64,000 bases of DNA from Cyclobacterium salsum (GCF_010119245.1 NZ_WNKG01000010.1:1-64000), one strand, 5' to 3'; shown: positions 54,722-63,413, numbered from the stretch's first letter. The notes: generated by a model not told the origin, from the sequence alone. Program-made: numbers and translations.

Positions 54722-54762
54722 CTGCGGGCTGAGGTTTCGGTGCCTTGCATCTTATTTTTATC

Positions 54763-54999
54763 ATGACAGAAACATGTAGAGAGAAAAGGTTGTTGCTCTT
54801 AGGCGAACAACTGGAACTGTTTTACCAATTTGAGAATACTTTTACACCATACTTTCTCATTCTTGGTAAAATATGTGCACTTCGAAACCTGCTTCCCCTC
54901 CTTCAGGATCACATTAGCCGGGAGGAAGTTGAGCAGATTCTGCTTCTGATGGAAGTGCTTCGGAAATGTTCGGAGCTGATGCAAAAACAAACCTATTGA
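54763..54999 (+). CDS. Small phage protein, unrecognised
   Basis: A 78-aa leucine-rich helical protein (MTETCREKRLLLLGEQLELF). It lies ahead of the terminase genes and is followed by a perfect terminator hairpin, so it may be expressed alone. No family is recognised. Confidence 0.5.
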   Translation: MTETCREKRLLLLGEQLELFYQFENTFTPYFLILGKICALRNLLPLLQDHISREEVEQILLLMEVLRKCSELMQKQTY

Positions 55000-55003
55000 A
55001 CCG

Positions 55004-55039
55004 ATGTCCTTCCCAAGCCAGGGAAGGACATTTATTTTT
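55004..55039 (+). terminator. Perfect 11-bp terminator
   Basis: ATGTCCTTCCC pairs exactly with GGGAAGGACAT around AAGCCA, followed by TTATTTTTG. It separates the 78-aa gene from the terminase operon and supports the start of the next gene at 55044. Confidence 0.8.
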
Positions 55040-55043
55040 GGGT

Positions 55044-55973
55044 ATGAACCTAACGTTTCCACTGGACGAAGAGCGAATTACCGAACTGGAAAGCCTGGCC
55101 GCTCTGGGCTATAGCCCGGAGGAAATGGCGGTCTATTTTGACGTGGACAAGTTCTTTTTTGTCCAGGCTGCCCTGGACGTAGAAAGCAATGTCCATTATC
55201 ATATCAAGCGGGGCCAGCTCATGTCTGTGGCCAAAGAACAGATGTCCCTGCTGGGAGATGCCGAAAAGGGCAACGTGACTGCCTCCCAGCAGTTGGGGAA
55301 AATCCGGAGATCCAGAAGTTGGGAGCTTTCGAAATTGGATATCTTTGGCGGTGCCATTGACAAAAAGTTACTGAGAAAGCTGGAAGACTATATTGAGGGC
55401 GGCAGCATCAATGAGCTGAGCACAGAGGAAGCCATCTACCTAGATGCCCTGACCCTGATCAACTCCATGAGCCGGAAGTATGGCCGGCGAAACACTGTCA
55501 AGTTTTTCACCCGTGATCCCTGGAATCTGCAGTACCGGCGGGCATCGGAAATGTACGATGAGGCGGTAACCTTGTTTTACACCGATCGGAATATAGAGAA
55601 GAAAGCCCTGCGCAATCTATACGCTGACCAGCTGGACGAAGCGGCGCTCATCGTCCGGGACAATGCGGAATCAAGTAAGGATTGGGAAGTGTACGGCAAC
55701 CTGATTGATAAGGCCGCGCGGATGCGGGAACTGGACAAGCCCGATCCGGAAAAGCTGGACAAGGAAATCTACCTCAAGCCCCTGCGCTACTACTCCCTGG
55801 ATCCTGCCAGCGTGGGACTGCCCACTATCAACCGGCAGGAGCTGGCCAATCAGATCGAGGCCTTGGAAATACCTGAGCGGGAAAAGGCCCGACTGAAGCA
55901 GGAAGCCAGCCTGGAAAACATCAAACTCGAAGACCGATTCAATGAGCTGGAGAAAGAAGCCAAAGGAGAATAG
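55044..55973 (+). CDS. Terminase small subunit-like protein
   Basis: A 309-aa protein directly before the large terminase, overlapping it by 32 bp. The N-terminus (ALGYSPEEMAVYFDVDKFFF) looks like the HTH of small terminases, which bind the packaging site. The remainder is helical, and the length exceeds the usual ~150-200 aa. Assignment rests on the HTH and position. Confidence 0.6.
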   Translation: MNLTFPLDEERITELESLAALGYSPEEMAVYFDVDKFFFVQAALDVESNVHYHIKRGQLMSVAKEQMSLLGDAEKGNVTASQQLGKIRRSRSWELSKLDIFGGAIDKKLLRKLEDYIEGGSINELSTEEAIYLDALTLINSMSRKYGRRNTVKFFTRDPWNLQYRRASEMYDEAVTLFYTDRNIEKKALRNLYADQLDEAALIVRDNAESSKDWEVYGNLIDKAARMRELDKPDPEKLDKEIYLKPLRYYSLDPASVGLPTINRQELANQIEALEIPEREKARLKQEASLENIKLEDRFNELEKEAKGE

Positions 55974-57693
55974 CCCGGGACTGGATCGAGTCTTTGCCAA
56001 CTGGCTCTCCCAGCTCTGCATGATGATCCTTCCCAAGTCGCTGTATATGGTGGCTGGCCGTGGATCGGCAAAGACTACCGATATCCAGGTGGAACGCCTC
56101 CTGGAAATGGTCTATGACCTGCCAGGTGCACCGGTGGCCTGGGTGGCCGATACCTACAGTAACCTGCAGAAAAACGTGCTTCGGACCGTAAAGGAAGGAT
56201 TGACCGCTAAGGGCATGGTCGAGGGCGTTCACTACGTGATCGGCAAGCGGCCCCCGGAGATCCCCCAGAAAGAAAGGCCCGACCTGCCTCCGGAGCTAAA
56301 AGAACATTTCTGGAAGCCCTATAATGAGGTGGGTTCCTATCGCCATACCATCGTTTTCTTCACCGGCTTTAACATCACCTTTGGCAGCCTGGACCGGCCC
56401 GCTTCCCTGGCGGGTGGTAACTATGTGCATGTGTTTGGCGATGAGGTAAAGTACTTTCGCAAAGAGCGGATTCTTAACCTGCAAAAGGCCATCCGTGGCA
56501 TGCGGGTGAAGTATGGGCATTCGGTATTTTACCGGGGCCATACCTTCACCACCGATATGCCCAATGTGGACCAGGTGGGCGAATATGATTGGGTTCTCGA
56601 GCGCGGAAACCGGATGAACACCGCCGCCCTGCTTCGGGTATTGCGGACGGCCTTTGTGGCAAATGAAGCCCTCGGAGAATACTATGCCGCCTGTGAGGAA
56701 GGGAATACGGAGGAAATTATCAGCAAGAAGCGCACCTGGCAGCGCTGGGTGGAACGCTGGACCGCTACCCGCCTGGCGAAGGATGCCCACAGTATGTTCT
56801 ACATCGCCAGTTCCTACGTCAATGTCGATATCCTGACATCCGAATGGTTTGAGGATGCTTTCAATGATGACTTTATCGATGCCAAAACCACCGTACTCAG
56901 CCTAAAGCCGTCCCCGGAGACGGGTGAGCTCTTCTATGCGAACCTGGGGGAGCGGCACTTTTACCAGGACGGCACCAGCCCGGACTGGGAAATGCGCTTT
57001 GGGCTGCAGGATGAAGAAGACTGCCGGATCCTGAAATACCATGAGCGGAGCAAAGCCATCGATATGGGTTTGGACTTTGGCAACATGCATTCCATGACCC
57101 TGGCGCAGGAAATCGGCAAGCACTACCGGGTAAGCAAATTCATTTACACCCTGTCTCCTGAATGGATCCGGGAACTGGCCGATAAATTCCTGGCTTTCTA
57201 CAAGCCTCATCGGGAAAAGACAATTCATCTGTATTACGATCGGGCGGCAAATAACTACAAAAAGGCCGGTCAAGATCTGGCCACCCAACTAAAGAAAGCC
57301 CTGGAAGTGGATGGAGAGGGAAACCGCACCGGCTGGAAAGTGATCCTGATGAGCGAAGGCCAGGGGAATATTGGTCAAAATGAGGAGTACAATTTTATGC
57401 AGGAGCTCTTCCAGGAGCACAACCGGAAGCTGCCACGAGTGCTGATCGATTATTTTCACTGCAAACCACTGCGCTGCTCCCTGCAGCTGGCCAAAACCAA
57501 AAAGCGTACGGATCGGGGCCGTAACATAGTAGCCAAAGACAAAACCCCCGAAAAGCTCCCCATCCACCGGCTGCCCCTGGAAAGTACCAATCCATCCGAC
57601 AGCTTCAAATACCTGATGATGCGCAAGACCTGGCGGCGGCATGTACGGGGAGCAAGGAAGCCGGAAGTGGGTGATGCGAGTGTGAGGGGGTGA
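55942..57693 (+). CDS. Terminase large subunit
   Basis: A 583-aa packaging motor. The ATPase has Walker A GRGSAKTT (about residues 38-45) and Walker B VHVFGDEVKYF near 165. The C-terminal nuclease has a first acidic residue in DMGLDFGN near 373 and another in LYYDRAAN. The very end (from DSFKYLMM to VRGstop) is duplicated 1.16 kb downstream at 58758-58850. Confidence 0.88.
   Translation: MSWRKKPKENSPGLDRVFANWLSQLCMMILPKSLYMVAGRGSAKTTDIQVERLLEMVYDLPGAPVAWVADTYSNLQKNVLRTVKEGLTAKGMVEGVHYVIGKRPPEIPQKERPDLPPELKEHFWKPYNEVGSYRHTIVFFTGFNITFGSLDRPASLAGGNYVHVFGDEVKYFRKERILNLQKAIRGMRVKYGHSVFYRGHTFTTDMPNVDQVGEYDWVLERGNRMNTAALLRVLRTAFVANEALGEYYAACEEGNTEEIISKKRTWQRWVERWTATRLAKDAHSMFYIASSYVNVDILTSEWFEDAFNDDFIDAKTTVLSLKPSPETGELFYANLGERHFYQDGTSPDWEMRFGLQDEEDCRILKYHERSKAIDMGLDFGNMHSMTLAQEIGKHYRVSKFIYTLSPEWIRELADKFLAFYKPHREKTIHLYYDRAANNYKKAGQDLATQLKKALEVDGEGNRTGWKVILMSEGQGNIGQNEEYNFMQELFQEHNRKLPRVLIDYFHCKPLRCSLQLAKTKKRTDRGRNIVAKDKTPEKLPIHRLPLESTNPSDSFKYLMMRKTWRRHVRGARKPEVGDASVRG
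57598..57690 (+). repeat. Terminase 3' end, copy A of duplicated flank
   Basis: These 93 bp match 58758-58850. The eight or so differences are all at third positions and leave the peptide unchanged (RKTWRRHVRGARKPEVGDAS). Copy A is the true end of the terminase gene; the cargo gene at 57740 follows. Confidence 0.9.
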
Positions 57694-57700
57694 GATACAA

Positions 57701-57718
57701 TTTTTTTTGTACTTTTAG
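57701..57718 (+). promoter_or_regulatory. Cargo-gene promoter with poly-T and TACTTTTAG
   Basis: TTTTTTTT-GTACTTTTAG lies 22 nt before the ATG at 57740. Almost the same arrangement (poly-T, then GGTATATTTAG) lies 23 nt before the cargo-like gene at 63599. TAnnTTTA is close to the Bacteroidota -7 consensus. Confidence 0.4.
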
Positions 57719-57739
57719 TTGTGACTTAAAACTAATTTA

Positions 57740-58651
57740 ATGAAAGATCTGCTTGAATACATCAAAAGTTGGTATGATTCTGTAGCCGAAAGAGTCAAAA
57801 TGCCTATTTTGAACTCATTTTTGATTTCATGGATAATAATCAACTGGAAAATAGTATTGATACTTTTGTTTTCAGATACAAGCATAGAATCAAGAATAGC
57901 AATGGTATCCCATATATCTGACTCTACACAATGGCATGTGTATTTGGTTCCAGTTCTTTTAGCAATAGCATATACTTTTGGCCGACCTTATTTATTAGGG
58001 TTTATCCATAGGAGATTGGAAAATATAAACTTCAATAATTTTAGTTCGAAAATTGATTATAGTAAAAAGTCATCAATAAAACGACGAGAGCTTATCAAAG
58101 TGAAAAGAGAGGAGGAAGTAGTCAGAGCAGGGCAACTCGAATATAAGGCGCTGAATGATGAAATTGAAAAGCTTAAAAACCAATTGGATGAAAAAAATGA
58201 AAAAATTTCCGATTTGTCAAATGAGAACAAAAGTTATTCGGAGGAGATTGCCTCTAAAAATACGGAAATTAAGGAGTTTAAGGAAAAAAATGAAAAAGCA
58301 CTGTCTAGCATATTAAAACAATTGAATCCGGAAAATCTGTCCCAGGATCCACGCAAAAGCTTGGAAATTTCCCTACTTGAAAATGTATTTTATGCTCGTC
58401 GAAATATCAGAGAGTATCAAAATCGCCGTATTAGAATTAATAATGATAATTTAATTGCACTAAAAAGAATGGGTTTTGATAAAATTTGGTCACGAATTTT
58501 AAATGGTGAATTTGATATTGAGAATATTTATCCGGATTTAGAAATAGAATATTTTTTACAACAGAATCTTATTTTCAAGGTTGAATCAGAAAAAGGGAAT
58601 TTATATGTTTTAACTGAATTGGGATTGGCATACGAAGACCCTAACGAATAA
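57740..58651 (+). CDS. AT-rich cargo gene 1: two-TM coiled-coil protein
   Basis: A 303-aa protein inserted between terminase and the next phage gene. The first helix region (MPILNSFLISWIIINWKIVL) and a second (VYLVPVLLAIAYTFGRPYLL) are membrane segments. A coiled coil follows (about residues 115-195; NDEIEKLKNQLDEKNEKISD), and the C-terminus (ALKRMGFDKIWSRILNGEFD; YVLTELGLAY) resembles a winged helix. This N-terminal membrane pattern is seen in proteins near phage-defence genes. Base composition is far more AT-rich than terminase. Its role is inferred to be superinfection exclusion or defence. Confidence 0.6.
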   Translation: MKDLLEYIKSWYDSVAERVKMPILNSFLISWIIINWKIVLILLFSDTSIESRIAMVSHISDSTQWHVYLVPVLLAIAYTFGRPYLLGFIHRRLENINFNNFSSKIDYSKKSSIKRRELIKVKREEEVVRAGQLEYKALNDEIEKLKNQLDEKNEKISDLSNENKSYSEEIASKNTEIKEFKEKNEKALSSILKQLNPENLSQDPRKSLEISLLENVFYARRNIREYQNRRIRINNDNLIALKRMGFDKIWSRILNGEFDIENIYPDLEIEYFLQQNLIFKVESEKGNLYVLTELGLAYEDPNE

Positions 58652-58656
58652 TAATT

Positions 58657-58711
58657 TGTCCTTTTCCCCCTTCCAATCCTATGCGAAATTAGTCGCATGG
58701 GTCAATTTACC
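58657..58711 (+). repeat. Right flank copy 1: start of the 93-aa gene, truncated
   Basis: The sequence TGTCCTTTTCCCCC..., a hairpin CCTATGCG/CGCATGGG containing the ATG at 58697, and MGQFTDPR then stop match the leader and first codons of the real gene at 59401 (MGQLTVYE). It diverges after about codon 5, so only the beginning of that gene remains here. Confidence 0.85.
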
Positions 58712-58757
58712 GATCCGAGGTAAACGTTAAAATTTCCCTGAAGACATAAACCTATTT

Positions 58758-58850
58758 GACAGCTTCAAATACCTGATGATGCGCAAGACCTGGCGGCGGC
58801 ATGTTCGTGGTGCCAGAAAGCCAGAAGTGGGTGATGCTAGCGTGAGGGGG
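58758..58850 (+). repeat. Terminase 3' end, copy B of duplicated flank
   Basis: This encodes the same C-terminal peptide as the real terminase end but with different third bases. It is not attached to a terminase gene. It lies left of cargo gene 2, whose last codons are read from its opposite strand. Confidence 0.9.
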
Positions 58851-59337
58851 TCCATTTAATTTGGAAGAGGTTACTTTGGAAGGTTGTATCAAACTCATCA
58901 GTAATAATTAATTTAAATGGATTATATGCTACTTTTTCCATTATATTTAAATCATCTGTAACTAGTGTCATTATTTTTTGTATTGGATCTACCGGATATA
59001 CCGTCGACCCTAAAAACCTAGCATTTTCCTTTGTCATGGGTAATTTTGTGTCAGTAGGAAGGCCATTATTATAAAAAACTATTTTTGCTTTTAATAAGTG
59101 GATGGGTAATTCTGATATATTGAATATTTCTACGGTTAGGTAGACATAAATACCATCATTTTTTACATCTGGGGGACCGTTTTGAGAAATTTTAAATTTT
59201 AGTTTTTTTTCTCGTGTCCGTTTCCTTTCTTCAATTTCATAAAATTCTCGTCTTTTGCTCATTTGATATTGCTTCCAGTTAAAAAATAGAGAAACTAATA
59301 ATCCAATTGCCAAAATTATCGTGTCCAAATGTTCCAT
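58837..59337 (-). CDS. AT-rich cargo gene 2: single-TM protein with beta domain
   Basis: A 166-aa protein on the strand opposite to the phage late genes. An N-terminal membrane helix (TIILAIGLLVSLFFNWKQY) is followed by a basic linker and a beta-sandwich-like domain (IYVYLTVEIFNISELPIHLL; KIMTLVTDDLNIMEK). Its final codons lie in the copied terminase end. AT-rich and unrelated to cargo 1. Function unknown; an exclusion or defence role is inferred from location. Confidence 0.55.
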   Translation of the reverse strand: MEHLDTIILAIGLLVSLFFNWKQYQMSKRREFYEIEERKRTREKKLKFKISQNGPPDVKNDGIYVYLTVEIFNISELPIHLLKAKIVFYNNGLPTDTKLPMTKENARFLGSTVYPVDPIQKIMTLVTDDLNIMEKVAYNPFKLIITDEFDTTFQSNLFQIKWTPSR

Positions 59338-59360
59338 TCTCTAATATACAAATAATTCCC

Positions 59361-59405
59361 TGTCCTTTTCCCCCTCCCAATCCCATGCGAAATTAGGCGC
59401 ATGGG
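59361..59405 (+). promoter_or_regulatory. TGTCCTTTTCCCC box and start-codon hairpin (true copy)
   Basis: The 13-bp box at 59361 is followed by CCCATGCG-N8-CGCATGGG (59382-59405). The ATG of the 93-aa gene (59401) lies within the 3' arm. The equivalent hairpin at 58678-58701 has a C-to-T change that keeps pairing as a G-U wobble. Confidence 0.5.
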
Positions 59406-59682
59406 TCAATTAACCGTTTACGAAGCCATTTCAGAGATGCGGAAGCGTTCTGCCCAGGGGCAGGAGGTTTCCTTTTCCTTTATGTCGTACTCCGAATCCA
59501 AGCAGGAAACCCAGGGCATCGTGGAAGTGCGCCGGGCCAGGCTGCGCCCCAGGAGTCAGGATATTGATATTGAAAACGGGGAACTCCTGGAACCCTACAC
59601 CGACCTGGACACCCTGGAGCAGCGGCGATTCTACATACCCACGCTGATGACCTTTAACGGGCAAAAAACCACCTTGCTATGA
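59401..59682 (+). CDS. Small phage protein upstream of portal
   Basis: A 93-aa protein (MGQLTVYEAISEMRKRSAQG), beta-rich in its second half (EVRRARLRPRSQDIDI). It overlaps the portal gene by ATGA. A truncated second copy of its start is at 58697. No family is recognised. Confidence 0.6.
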   Translation: MGQLTVYEAISEMRKRSAQGQEVSFSFMSYSESKQETQGIVEVRRARLRPRSQDIDIENGELLEPYTDLDTLEQRRFYIPTLMTFNGQKTTLL

Positions 59683-61049
59683 GCGAAATCAAGAAAATAG
59701 GCAAATCCCGTGTGGCGAATACCGATGCCGGGGCCTTTGTGATGGGAAATAATCCCTTTGCCCATTTTGATGAGTATGCGGGCCTCTCCCGCACGGTAGA
59801 CTGGGAAGCTGATCCCGCCCTGATCGGTGGGGTGAAGCTGGTACCGCATGGCCTGAATAATGACCTGCCCGTGATCATCCGGGACATCATGGACAAAAAC
59901 AACCTGGCTCCCGGTATCCTGGAAAGGGAAATGGGCCTGCTCTATGGGGATGGACCGCAGCTGTACCAGGTGAAGTACGAGGAAGGAAAGGTCAGCCGGG
60001 AATACGTGGAAGATGCCCAGGTGCAAGCCTGGCTGGACAGCTGGGACTATAAGCGCTACATCGACATGGCCATGGTGGAATACAAGTACATGAAGGGCGT
60101 GTATGTGAAGCGGGTCCGAAACCGGGCTCCCAGGATTGGCGGTCCCGGTATGATCAAGTACCTGGAAGTGATTCCCGGCACGGATGCCCGCCTGGAATGG
60201 CCGGAAAAGGGACCAAAACGGCTTGAATCCGTAAAGCGGATATGGGTGGGTGACTTCCAAAACCATTGCCTGCATACGGGTATGACAGGTTACCCGGTCC
60301 ACGATCCGTGGAATCCTTTCAAACATGGAATTTCCATCGCCTACCATAACAAATATAGCTTTGGGCGTAACTTCTATAGTGTACCCAGCTATTACGGTTC
60401 GCTCAATTGGATCATGCGCAGCTCCGATATTCCGGAGGTACTGAAATACCTGAGTGAAAATGGGATCACCTCAGCCTATCATATCCATAGCCCGGCCGGT
60501 TATTGGGAAGCCAAGGAAGAGAAAATCGAAAAGATGCACCCTGGGGAGACCGAAGCCCAGCGCAGCAAACGGGTGGAAGAACTGAAGGACAAAACCTTCC
60601 AAAAAATGGCCCGAGTACTGACCGGCAAACGAAATGCCGGGAAGTTTATCGAGACGGTGGACTTCTATGACGAAGACGGCAACAAAAACGAATGGAAGGT
60701 GGAAGCCATCGACCAAAAGATCAAGGATTTTGTCGAAAGCCAGGTGAAGATCGGTGAAAAGGCCGATTCGGCTACCACTTCCGGCATGGGCTTGCATCCT
60801 TCCCTTTCCAATATCATCGTGAACGGGCAGTTGAGCAGTGGATCCCAAATGCTTTATGCGCTTAAGTTATACATGGCCTCAGATACTACACTGCCCGAGG
60901 AAGTGGTATTTGAACCCATCAATCAGGCCATAGCCGCCAATTTCAAGGGTAAAAAGCTGCGCATGGGCTTCTACCATCATTCGGTGATGAAGGAAGAGGA
61001 TGTGGCCCCAAATGAGCGATTAGTCAATAACGCAGAAAACCCCTCTTGA
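59679..61049 (+). CDS. Phage portal protein
   Basis: A 456-aa protein, probable portal through which DNA enters the capsid. Long helices, MDKNNLAPGILEREMGLLYG near the N-terminus, SYYGSLNWIMRSSDIPEVLK mid-protein, and the C-terminal GMGLHPSLSNIIVNGQLSSG segment with the typical portal pattern around the SGSQ. It is coupled to the 93-aa gene before it and lies downstream of the terminase and cargo genes. Assigned from composition, length and position. Confidence 0.7.
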   Translation: MSEIKKIGKSRVANTDAGAFVMGNNPFAHFDEYAGLSRTVDWEADPALIGGVKLVPHGLNNDLPVIIRDIMDKNNLAPGILEREMGLLYGDGPQLYQVKYEEGKVSREYVEDAQVQAWLDSWDYKRYIDMAMVEYKYMKGVYVKRVRNRAPRIGGPGMIKYLEVIPGTDARLEWPEKGPKRLESVKRIWVGDFQNHCLHTGMTGYPVHDPWNPFKHGISIAYHNKYSFGRNFYSVPSYYGSLNWIMRSSDIPEVLKYLSENGITSAYHIHSPAGYWEAKEEKIEKMHPGETEAQRSKRVEELKDKTFQKMARVLTGKRNAGKFIETVDFYDEDGNKNEWKVEAIDQKIKDFVESQVKIGEKADSATTSGMGLHPSLSNIIVNGQLSSGSQMLYALKLYMASDTTLPEEVVFEPINQAIAANFKGKKLRMGFYHHSVMKEEDVAPNERLVNNAENPS

Positions 61050-61051
61050 TC

Positions 61052-62071
61052 ATGCTATTCAACAAAGACAATAACGGAGCAGTGGAACTCCGGGACCGGA
61101 CCGGATCTTATTACGCCAACAATAAATTTGAGCGGGTGGCCACGGACGTGATGCTGGCCGAATCTGAAATCACCAAGCTGGTAGGTCAAGCGGTCTATGA
61201 TCGGGCACATGACCATTACCGAAGTGAGAACTACCAGGCGGTCAACCCGGACGAAACCCAGGCACTGAATGACCAGCTGGTCCTGCTACTGCAGATCCCC
61301 ATTGCCTACCGGGCCACCTTTAACTATTACCAATCCAATCTGGTCTCTCATGAGGATGCCGGCCGGAAAGTAAAGCTGGATCCGGAAAATGAGAAGATGC
61401 CCTGGGAATGGATGCTGGACCGGGACGATGAAGCACAGCTCCGCAAAGCCCATCAGACCACGGATCTGCTACTGGCCTGGCTGGAAGAGAAACAGCTTCC
61501 GGAATGGATGGACAGCCAAAATAGGAAAACCGCCAGGCGGCTCTTCGTTCACAACGAGACCATCTTTCAGGATGCCTATCCCATTGATGCCAGCCCACGG
61601 TTTTACTATACGGTGCTTCCCTGGATACGGGAAATTCAGGAACGGGCCATCAAGAAAGCGTTAGGAGCGAAGTATTCGGAATTGTTAAGCTATCACCTCG
61701 AGGGCACGACTGGCAGTGGCTCCGGCAGTTCGGGAATCCCGTCTGCAGATGGGGATCCGGATATTGAAGAATTGCTAGGCCTGGTACAAAAAGCCATCCC
61801 GCTCCTGGTGATGGTCATGGCTGTGAAGCGGCTCAGCCTGCAGGTGTTGCCGGAAGGCGTGGTGCAACAGTTTAAAAGCAACATGCAAAGCCGGGCAGCT
61901 AGTGCAGCGGCCTTACCGGAGGTGATCAGCTGGCACGCGAAGCGATTACAGGAGGATGCTGCAGAGGTATTGGATGATGTTCGGCTCTGGCTGCAGCGGG
62001 CAGATCCGGAGTCCGGGACTTATCCACTATTGCCGGAGAATGAGGAAAGAAATAAATTTTTCCGCACATGA
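61052..62071 (+). CDS. DUF6712-like phage protein
   Basis: A 339-aa protein that resembles the DUF6712 family found in Bacteroidota phages (RATFNYYQSNLVSHEDAGRK; ETIFQDAYPIDASPRFYYTV). A Gly/Ser linker (TGSGSGSSGIPS) is in the middle. It is likely a connector or tail protein. The ATG at 61052 was chosen over a TTG at 61046. It overlaps the next gene by ATGA. Confidence 0.6.
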   Translation: MLFNKDNNGAVELRDRTGSYYANNKFERVATDVMLAESEITKLVGQAVYDRAHDHYRSENYQAVNPDETQALNDQLVLLLQIPIAYRATFNYYQSNLVSHEDAGRKVKLDPENEKMPWEWMLDRDDEAQLRKAHQTTDLLLAWLEEKQLPEWMDSQNRKTARRLFVHNETIFQDAYPIDASPRFYYTVLPWIREIQERAIKKALGAKYSELLSYHLEGTTGSGSGSSGIPSADGDPDIEELLGLVQKAIPLLVMVMAVKRLSLQVLPEGVVQQFKSNMQSRAASAAALPEVISWHAKRLQEDAAEVLDDVRLWLQRADPESGTYPLLPENEERNKFFRT

Positions 62072-62985
62072 ACACCCTGGAACTTCCCGAAAAATCCATT
62101 CATATCGAAATTCCCTCTCACTGGGACGAAATGGATCAGGCACAGCGCCTGTATTGCCTGAAGCAGGCGGTACTGGCCAGTGCCGGAGTGATCCGTCCGG
62201 AAGAGGCCCTGGTCCGCTGCTTCTATCAGCTGGCCGATATCCAGCGAGATTATAAAAGTGTGGCCATGGAGCGGATCATGAGTGAGGAGCAGCGCATGGA
62301 AAAGCAAAGCAGGACCTGGATGCTGGCGGAATCGCTTTGCGGCTTTGTGTTCCGGAAAAATGAAAAGGAAGAGCTTGAAATCTGTTACGAAACGGTGTTC
62401 AATCACTTCCCCGTGATCCGGGCAGGAAAGCTAAAGCTGTACGGGCCTGCCCATCTGCTGGCAGATCTGACCTTTGGCGAATTCCGGGCAGCCCTGGAAG
62501 AAATGAACGAGTACTTCGATACTCGGGAATCAGAATGCATGTTCCGTTTCCTGGCCTGCCTGTACAGGCCGGAGCGCAGCGGCTTTGCCCAGCTCTCCCA
62601 GCGGGAAGACTTTGACGGATTTCGCCGGGAACCCTTTAACCGCTCCCGGCTCCCCATCAACGCCCAACATACCGCCCAGGTGGGGCAGGTGATCCAGACG
62701 GCCATTCTCTTGTGGTTTAGTTACCTGGTCGGCTATATCCAGAAAGAAACGCTCGTTCTGGGTGGGGTGGGAGTGAATTTTTCCAGCCTGTTTGGCAGTG
62801 GATCCGGTGATGAACGCCGGTCTCGCGGCAATGGATGGGTATCCGTACTGCATAACGTAGCCAAGGAAGGTCCTTTTGGAGATGTCGAGAAAACCGACAA
62901 AATGGGGCTCTTTGATGTGCTGCTGTACATGAAAGACTGTGACGATCAGAACAGGGAAATGAAGCGCAAACTCAAAAATAAATGA
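62068..62985 (+). CDS. Phage structural-type protein, unrecognised
   Basis: A 305-aa protein (MNTLELPEKSIHIEIPSHWD). The C-terminal part contains VNFSSLFGSGSGDERRSRGN and FDVLLYMKDCDDQNREMK. It is coupled to both neighbours. It may take part in tail assembly. No family is recognised. Confidence 0.5.
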   Translation: MNTLELPEKSIHIEIPSHWDEMDQAQRLYCLKQAVLASAGVIRPEEALVRCFYQLADIQRDYKSVAMERIMSEEQRMEKQSRTWMLAESLCGFVFRKNEKEELEICYETVFNHFPVIRAGKLKLYGPAHLLADLTFGEFRAALEEMNEYFDTRESECMFRFLACLYRPERSGFAQLSQREDFDGFRREPFNRSRLPINAQHTAQVGQVIQTAILLWFSYLVGYIQKETLVLGGVGVNFSSLFGSGSGDERRSRGNGWVSVLHNVAKEGPFGDVEKTDKMGLFDVLLYMKDCDDQNREMKRKLKNK

Positions 62986-63413
62986 TAGGGATCAAGGATT
63001 TTAACGCCCTTTGTGCTGAATGGGTGGCTACAATTCCGGCACTAGAAGGCCATCACCTGGTGGCCCAAGATAATCATGCGATCAACTCACTGAAAGATGA
63101 GCGAGGCATCCAGCTAGTGGCCGTAATCCCCTCAGCCAATGCCTCCGGCCGGGACCCTTCCAGCCTGGTGGATGATCACAGCACCTACCTGTTTGTCATT
63201 GACAAGGGTTGGACCGATCAGCAGAAAGGCGAACAACTGGACCAATATGAAAAGACGCAGGAAATTATTCTGGCCATCCGGGAGGAGATTTTGGAAAGCT
63301 TTGAGGAAGGTTGCGGCCCCTTTTGGCGGCTGCAGGCCGAAAGCATCAACATCGACCCGGAATTCAACATCTTTGGCGGCTGGAACGGCTGGTCCATGCT
63401 GCTCAGTTTCTAG
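62982..63413 (+). CDS. Phage tail-completion-type protein, unrecognised
   Basis: A 143-aa protein (MIGIKDFNALCAEWVATIPA) with alternating strands and helices (HSTYLFVIDKGWTDQQKGEQ). Its size and position after portal and DUF6712-like genes fit a head-tail completion protein. It overlaps the previous gene by ATGA. Confidence 0.5.
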   Translation: MIGIKDFNALCAEWVATIPALEGHHLVAQDNHAINSLKDERGIQLVAVIPSANASGRDPSSLVDDHSTYLFVIDKGWTDQQKGEQLDQYEKTQEIILAIREEILESFEEGCGPFWRLQAESINIDPEFNIFGGWNGWSMLLSF

